Of a DNA stretch of 64,000 bases, positions 59,428 through 64,000 are shown in pieces. The DNA is from Bog-159 sp035602155. Its GTDB lineage: Bacteria > Acidobacteriota > Terriglobia > Bryobacterales > Bryobacteraceae. Position 1 is the stretch's first letter, and each line of letters begins with the position of its first letter. The DNA lies in assembly GCA_035602155.1 (NCBI GenBank), contig DATNMW010000133.1, positions 3,125 to 67,124 on the forward strand, written 5' to 3'. The position numbers were made by a program, and so were the translations under genes. Under the pieces are notes generated by a model, which saw only the letters and a program-made list of their open reading frames with translations, searched no databases and was not told the origin of the DNA.

Positions 59428-62400
59428 ATGCGTATCAGCGGATTTGGGTGGTTGTGCCTGGGCGCCTTGTTTGCGCTCATGGCGTCTACTGGAAAGGCAG
59501 GCACGTGCTCGACTTCATGTTCGACCACGGGCAGCACCACGACGTGCACGAGTACGGACGTAGTCAAGACGCCGGACGAGGGCGGCAACGGAAACCTATA
59601 TACGGCGAATATCTACCCGTCGTGCATCACCGTTCCGAACAGCGTCACCGGCACGGTGTCCAGCGCCGCGGGCAGCGTCGAGGTCCAGCTCACCAACATG
59701 GATTCCAACGGCACCGGCAATTATTTCAGCGTCCAGGGCACCGAGCTCCTGCTGGTGTCGCCGACCGGCGCGCAACTGGAAATACTGGGCGGCCCGGGAG
59801 ACGGCAGCGAGACGCTGAACGGCCTCACCATGCTGATCGCCAACTCGAGCGGTTTCAACCCAATGCCGAACGGGAATCCGGCCGCCCTCCCAACGAGCGG
59901 CACGCAGGACTATGAGCCGAGTGCGTACGAGCAGGGATATGGGGAATTTTTCCCGAGCCCGGGACCGGGTGATGTGCAGCACTTGCCGCAGACGGACGGC
60001 AGCGCCACCCTGACCAGCATCTTCAGCGGCGTAACCGCGGCGGGCACTTGGGACCTTTACATGATCGACAACTTCGGCGATCCTGTGACCGTCAACGGAT
60101 GGAAGCTGATCCTGACGGTGAATGCGGCCTCGGAAGGTACTCTCACCACGGTTTCGTCGAACAGCCAGCCGGTTTACACTGCCAGCCCGAGCAATACGGT
60201 CACGCTCACCGCCACGGTGACCAGCGGCGGCAATCCGGTGACCGCCGGCACGGTGGCGTTCTACGCCAACGGCAGCGGCTCGCCGATCTCCTGTTCTTCC
60301 GGCAATCAAGCGCTAAACGGCAGCGGCCAGGCCACCTGCGGGACGACTCTGGTCGCGGGCAGCACGTCGCAATGTACCTCGTCGAGTCTGCCCGCGTGGC
60401 CGACCGTTTGCCAGGGCAATAACATCATCACGGCGACCTACTCGGGAAGCGGAAGCTACACCGGCAGCACCAGCACCGACTTCTATCAACTAGTGACCGT
60501 ACACTCCACCAACCCCTCCGGAACGCAATGGTGCAATAGCGGCCCCTTCTCGGTTCCCGAGAGCGTCACTCCGCTGGCTTATCCTTCCTTTATCCAGGTT
60601 TCGGGATACTCCAACACCATAGCCAATTTGACGGTGGCGCTGACGGGGGTGGCCGGGCAGGTAGCCGGAATTCCCGGCCAGTTCCTGCTGGTGGCGCCCG
60701 ACGGCACGCATAACCTGGATTTTCTGGACGAAGCCTTCTACGCCGGCGGCGCGACCAGCCCGGTGAACCTGACCATGTTCGATAACGCCGGCCAGACGCC
60801 CGCCGGCCTGCAGCCCACCAGCGGCAATTACGAAGCATACGACGCCAATCCGACCGGAAACCCGGACACGTTCCCCACATCGGAGTCGCCGGCCGTCTAT
60901 GCGAGCGTGCCGCAGGTTCCGGGCGCCATCAATTACGCGGAGCCGCGCGGCGGGACCAGTAACACGACCTTCGGCGGCGCCTTCAGCGGTGTCCAACCGA
61001 ATGGCGTGTGGGCTTTGTACGCCTATACCACCGAATCCCTCACCGTGAACAGCGGCTGGTGTATCACCTTCGAGGTCAACAACGGCGCGGTGACCACCAC
61101 CAGCCTGCAGTCCAGCCAGCAGCGCGCGACCACCGGACAATCCGTCACGTTCACCGCCACGGTGACCAGCGGCGGGAATCCGGTGACTTCCGGCACAGTG
61201 ACGTTCGAGGACGGTGGTTTGGTTCCGGCCGGTACGGTAAGCGGCAACAACGTGGTCACGCTGAACGGCAGCGGCCAAGCCACGTTTACCACCAGTTCTC
61301 TGGCCGAAGGCGATCACGACATCACGGCGGCCTATAGCGGAGTGTCGGGAACCTACGACGTGAGCACCGCTTCCCTGTACCAGCGCGAGGATAACGCGAC
61401 CACGGTCTCGAACGTGACCAGCACTTCCGCGCAGTTCTGCAACACGGCGGGGGTCACGGATCCGACCCGTGCCCTCGGCGCCTTCAGCCCGAATCCATCG
61501 AATATCTTTGTGTCGAATCTGTGGGGCACCGTTAGCGGCGTGGCCGTCACGCTGCAAGGCTTCGATATTCCCGACCAGGCCCTCGAACTCTACAGTGTCG
61601 AATCCCTCCTGGTGGGTCCGCAAGCCGCGCTGGACTTCTTCTCGGTTAGCGGCGGCAGCGCGCAAGTTTCGGACGGCAACTATACCTTCTCAGACACCGG
61701 GGGCACGTTGAATACTTCCAATGTCGCGCCCGGCTCGTATAAGCCGGCCAGCGACGTCAGCTCCGCCGACTCGTTCTTCCCAGACCCCGGCAACTTCTAC
61801 TCGCTGCCCGGCTCGTTCAATTACGCCCCGACCCACGGCTCGTCGACATTTGCCAGCGTGTTCGGGAGCAGCATCCCGAACGGTACCTGGAGCCTGTACT
61901 TCAATCAGATCGACTCCGCCACCACGGGCGCGACCGGTGGCTGGTGCCTGAACTTCACCGAGAATCCGGCGACCGTCACCGCAACCACGGAAAGCACCGA
62001 CAGTTTCACGCAGGGGCAGCAAGGCGAGCCACTCACGGTGAACATTCAAAACACCGGGTCCGGTCCCACCGGCGACCCAACCAACGGCAGCAGTCCGCTG
62101 ACCGTTACCGATACGCTGAACTCGGCCTTCACGTTTGTGAGCTCCGACAGCACCGGCTGGAACTGCGGAGCCAGCGGCGCCACAGTGACCTGCACCAATG
62201 ACAGCGCGATTGCCTCGGGCAGCAGCTACCCGGCTCTGACGCTCACGGTGAATGTGTCGGCAAGCGCTACGCCGGGACAGGTGAGCAATACCTTTAATGT
62301 GACCGGCGGCGCCGGCGTCACTGCCACCGGTTCGAATACCGATACGGTGACCATCGTGCCGGCCCCCAAGCTGGCGGTGCAGAAAACCCATCCAGGCACC

Positions 62401-64000
62401 TTCACGCAAGGTTCTACCGCAGAATGGGATATCAGCGTGACCAATACAGCGTCCGGCGGCGCCACGTCCGGCACGGTGACGGTTTCCGACACCCTCCCTT
62501 CGGGCTACACGGTAGCCAACTTCGGCACGACTTCGTCTTCGTGGTCCTGCTCCGGCACCGGCACGAACACAGTCAATTGCACGGCCACTTTGTCGGTATC
62601 CGGCGGCGGCGGTTTCCCCTTGATTCAGCTGATTGTGAATGTGCCGGCCAGCTCTCCCACCTCGGTGAGCAACACCGCGCTGGCATGGGGCGGAGGCGAT
62701 CTGACTCACACTAATTCCGGCAACGCCGCTGCGGGGACCGACAGTAACGTACCCGTGGGGCAAACGCCCGCCTCCATCGCGGCCTCGGGCGGCGCCGGGC
62801 AGAGTACAAACGTGGGCACCACCTTCGCCCAGCCCTTGCAAGCTACCGTACTGGACGGTGGAAACAATCCGATCAACAATTTAACGGTGACATTCAGCGC
62901 TCCGGCTACCGGGCAGAGCGGCACCTTCCCGGGCGGTTTCCTAACCGCCACCGCGGCGACCAACGCCTCCGGCGTGGCCACCTCTCCGTCGTTTACGGCC
63001 AACTTGACTTCCGGCTCCTACAACGTCGGGGCCGGCGTTTCCGGCCTCGCACAGGCCGCCCTCTTCGGGTTGACCAATCTCGCGTTGAGCCAGACCATCA
63101 CCTTCAACCCCATCGCCAACCAGACGCAAGGGACCACGCTCAATCTGGTTGCCACAGCCAGTTCCAATTTGACGGTCGGCTTCGCGTCACTCACCACAGG
63201 AGTATGCACGGTCTCGGGGACTGTCGCAACGCTGAGCAACCCCGGCACCTGTACCATACAGGCTACGCAAGGCGGTAACGGCACGTACGCGCCGGCCCAG
63301 CCAGTGAATCAAAGTTTCACGGTGCTGGCGACCCAAACCATCACCTTCAACCCCATTGGAGCGCAGTTGGAGGGGACGCTCAACCTAGTGGCTACGGCCA
63401 GTTCCCAATTGCCGGTCAGCTTCGCTTCGGCGCCCTCGGATATATGTACCGTCTCGGGCACCGTCGCGACCTTGAGCAATACCGGACTCTGCACCATTTG
63501 GGCTTCGCAGCCCGGCAACGCCACATACGCGGCGGCCCAGCCGGTACGCCAGAGCTTCAGGGTGCAGGCTACCCAAACCATCACCTTCAACCCCATCGGG
63601 GCGCAGTTGGAGGGGACGCCGCTCAACCTGGTGGCAACGGCGAGCTCTGAATTGCCGGTCGCCTTCTCGTCGGTGACCACGGACATATGTACCGTTTCCG
63701 GCACCGTGGCGACCCTGAGCAACACCGGAATCTGCATCATTTGGGCTTCGCAGGCCGGCAGCGCCACGTACGCAGCGGCCCAGCCTGTCCGGCAGGGCTT
63801 CAGAGTGCAGACTACTCAAACCATCACCTTCAACCCCATCGGCAGCCAGGTTCAGGGGACAATGCTCAATCTGGTGGCTACGGCCAGTTCCCAATTGCCG
63901 GTCAGCTTCACTTCGGTGACCACGGATGTATGCACGGTCTCGGGCACCGTGGCGACCCTGAGCAACACCGGACTCTGCACCATTTGGGCTTCGCAGCCCG
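59428..64000 (+). CDS. Giant exported multi-domain repeat protein (3' end outside window)
   Basis: Open frame from ATG 59428 to the window end, at least 1,524 codons. A signal peptide (FGWLCLGALFALMASTGKAG) is followed by three proprotein-convertase P-like beta modules (GTWDLYMIDNFGDPVTVNGW; GVWALYAYTTESLTVNSGW; GTWSLYFNQIDSATTGATGG). They alternate with two Big_3-type Ig modules (residues about 241-355 and 556-650). Two DUF11-like repeats follow (about 855-970 and 981-1085) and an Ig-like module (about 1105-1220). From 63091 come tandem units of about 80 residues beginning QTITFNP and ending QPVRQSF. Starts are at 63091, 63334, 63574 and 63817, near identical at DNA level. Probably a long surface stalk or adhesin. 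Confidence 0.85.
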   Translation, partial: MRISGFGWLCLGALFALMASTGKAGTCSTSCSTTGSTTTCTSTDVVKTPDEGGNGNLYTANIYPSCITVPNSVTGTVSSAAGSVEVQLTNMDSNGTGNYFSVQGTELLLVSPTGAQLEILGGPGDGSETLNGLTMLIANSSGFNPMPNGNPAALPTSGTQDYEPSAYEQGYGEFFPSPGPGDVQHLPQTDGSATLTSIFSGVTAAGTWDLYMIDNFGDPVTVNGWKLILTVNAASEGTLTTVSSNSQPVYTASPSNTVTLTATVTSGGNPVTAGTVAFYANGSGSPISCSSGNQALNGSGQATCGTTLVAGSTSQCTSSSLPAWPTVCQGNNIITATYSGSGSYTGSTSTDFYQLVTVHSTNPSGTQWCNSGPFSVPESVTPLAYPSFIQVSGYSNTIANLTVALTGVAGQVAGIPGQFLLVAPDGTHNLDFLDEAFYAGGATSPVNLTMFDNAGQTPAGLQPTSGNYEAYDANPTGNPDTFPTSESPAVYASVPQVPGAINYAEPRGGTSNTTFGGAFSGVQPNGVWALYAYTTESLTVNSGWCITFEVNNGAVTTTSLQSSQQRATTGQSVTFTATVTSGGNPVTSGTVTFEDGGLVPAGTVSGNNVVTLNGSGQATFTTSSLAEGDHDITAAYSGVSGTYDVSTASLYQREDNATTVSNVTSTSAQFCNTAGVTDPTRALGAFSPNPSNIFVSNLWGTVSGVAVTLQGFDIPDQALELYSVESLLVGPQAALDFFSVSGGSAQVSDGNYTFSDTGGTLNTSNVAPGSYKPASDVSSADSFFPDPGNFYSLPGSFNYAPTHGSSTFASVFGSSIPNGTWSLYFNQIDSATTGATGGWCLNFTENPATVTATTESTDSFTQGQQGEPLTVNIQNTGSGPTGDPTNGSSPLTVTDTLNSAFTFVSSDSTGWNCGASGATVTCTNDSAIASGSSYPALTLTVNVSASATPGQVSNTFNVTGGAGVTATGSNTDTVTIVPAPKLAVQKTHPGTFTQGSTAEWDISVTNTASGGATSGTVTVSDTLPSGYTVANFGTTSSSWSCSGTGTNTVNCTATLSVSGGGGFPLIQLIVNVPASSPTSVSNTALAWGGGDLTHTNSGNAAAGTDSNVPVGQTPASIAASGGAGQSTNVGTTFAQPLQATVLDGGNNPINNLTVTFSAPATGQSGTFPGGFLTATAATNASGVATSPSFTANLTSGSYNVGAGVSGLAQAALFGLTNLALSQTITFNPIANQTQGTTLNLVATASSNLTVGFASLTTGVCTVSGTVATLSNPGTCTIQATQGGNGTYAPAQPVNQSFTVLATQTITFNPIGAQLEGTLNLVATASSQLPVSFASAPSDICTVSGTVATLSNTGLCTIWASQPGNATYAAAQPVRQSFRVQATQTITFNPIGAQLEGTPLNLVATASSELPVAFSSVTTDICTVSGTVATLSNTGICIIWASQAGSATYAAAQPVRQGFRVQTTQTITFNPIGSQVQGTMLNLVATASSQLPVSFTSVTTDVCTVSGTVATLSNTGLCTIWASQP

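Noticed and set aside
60490..62841. Two long ORFs (391 and 383 codons) antisense to the giant repeat protein
   Set aside because: Arg/Gly/His-rich shadows of a Thr/Ser/Gly repeat gene; no start signal or motif.

Overview
The window is high-GC DNA from a Gram-negative soil-type bacterium, most likely an acidobacterium of the Solibacter/Bryobacter kind. This is inferred from gene style, not from a search. The clues are an LptE lipoprotein, phosphatidylethanolamine synthesis genes, many PAS/HisKA_3 sensor kinases paired with LuxR-type regulators, VCBS/Ig-like giant secreted proteins, large TPR lipoproteins, a DUF2934 protein and three tail-collar (Mdp-like) proteins. No tRNA, rRNA or CRISPR array was recognised.

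Layout. 1-1.95 kb is decayed accessory DNA: a frameshifted secreted beta-propeller/Ig protein, an ABC-permease tail, DUF433 and DUF5615-type toxin-antitoxin remnants, and an intact VapBC pair with a palindromic operator. 2.2-7.8 kb holds a VCBS repeat protein, a conserved hypothetical, a PLP threonine dehydratase and a frameshifted streptogramin-lyase-like propeller. 7.9-12.3 kb is a core envelope block: rpsT (+), and on the minus strand psd-pssA-asd homologue-lptE-holA. The Asd homologue has lost the catalytic Cys (USG-1-like). 12.4-17.2 kb has an alpha/beta hydrolase, a GH39-like glycosidase, a sensor kinase that has lost both phosphorylation residues, and a TPR-like secreted protein. 17.3-20.4 kb is a tightly packed cassette of AMP-forming ligase, radical SAM/SPASM protein and GNAT. 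20.5-28.2 kb has hemL, a geranylgeranyl-reductase-type flavoprotein, a small lipoprotein and two TPR proteins.

28.9-36.7 kb is a signalling block: a five-PAS kinase with its LuxR regulator, a Crp/Fnr regulator, a DUF2934 protein, a kinase with Ser at the phospho-His position that overlaps NDH-2 tail to tail, and NDH-2. 37-42.3 kb is an accessory surface locus: a frameshifted fibre-like gene, a TIM-barrel glycosidase-like secreted protein and a duplicated CxGC secreted protein. 42.4-45.8 kb has an M50 protease with CBS domains, rpmB, two envelope/stress proteins, recX with a LexA-like palindrome, and a 2Fe-2S ferredoxin. After a degraded membrane-protein gene comes the classical translation operon (minus) rplM-rpsI-rpsB-tsf-pyrH-frr.

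51.4-56.2 kb carries two NarL-type two-component pairs, one operonic with an amidohydrolase. 56.5-59.2 kb has a DUF4062/TIR-like protein, a GNAT and three tandem tail-collar paralogues with no other phage genes. The right end is the first ~4.6 kb of a giant secreted repeat protein that runs off the window.

Two themes recur. First, accessory secreted or membrane genes are repeatedly frameshifted while core genes are clean. Second, intergenic spaces carry structured palindromes, notably three copies of a multi-hairpin element whose sequences vary while the pairing is kept.
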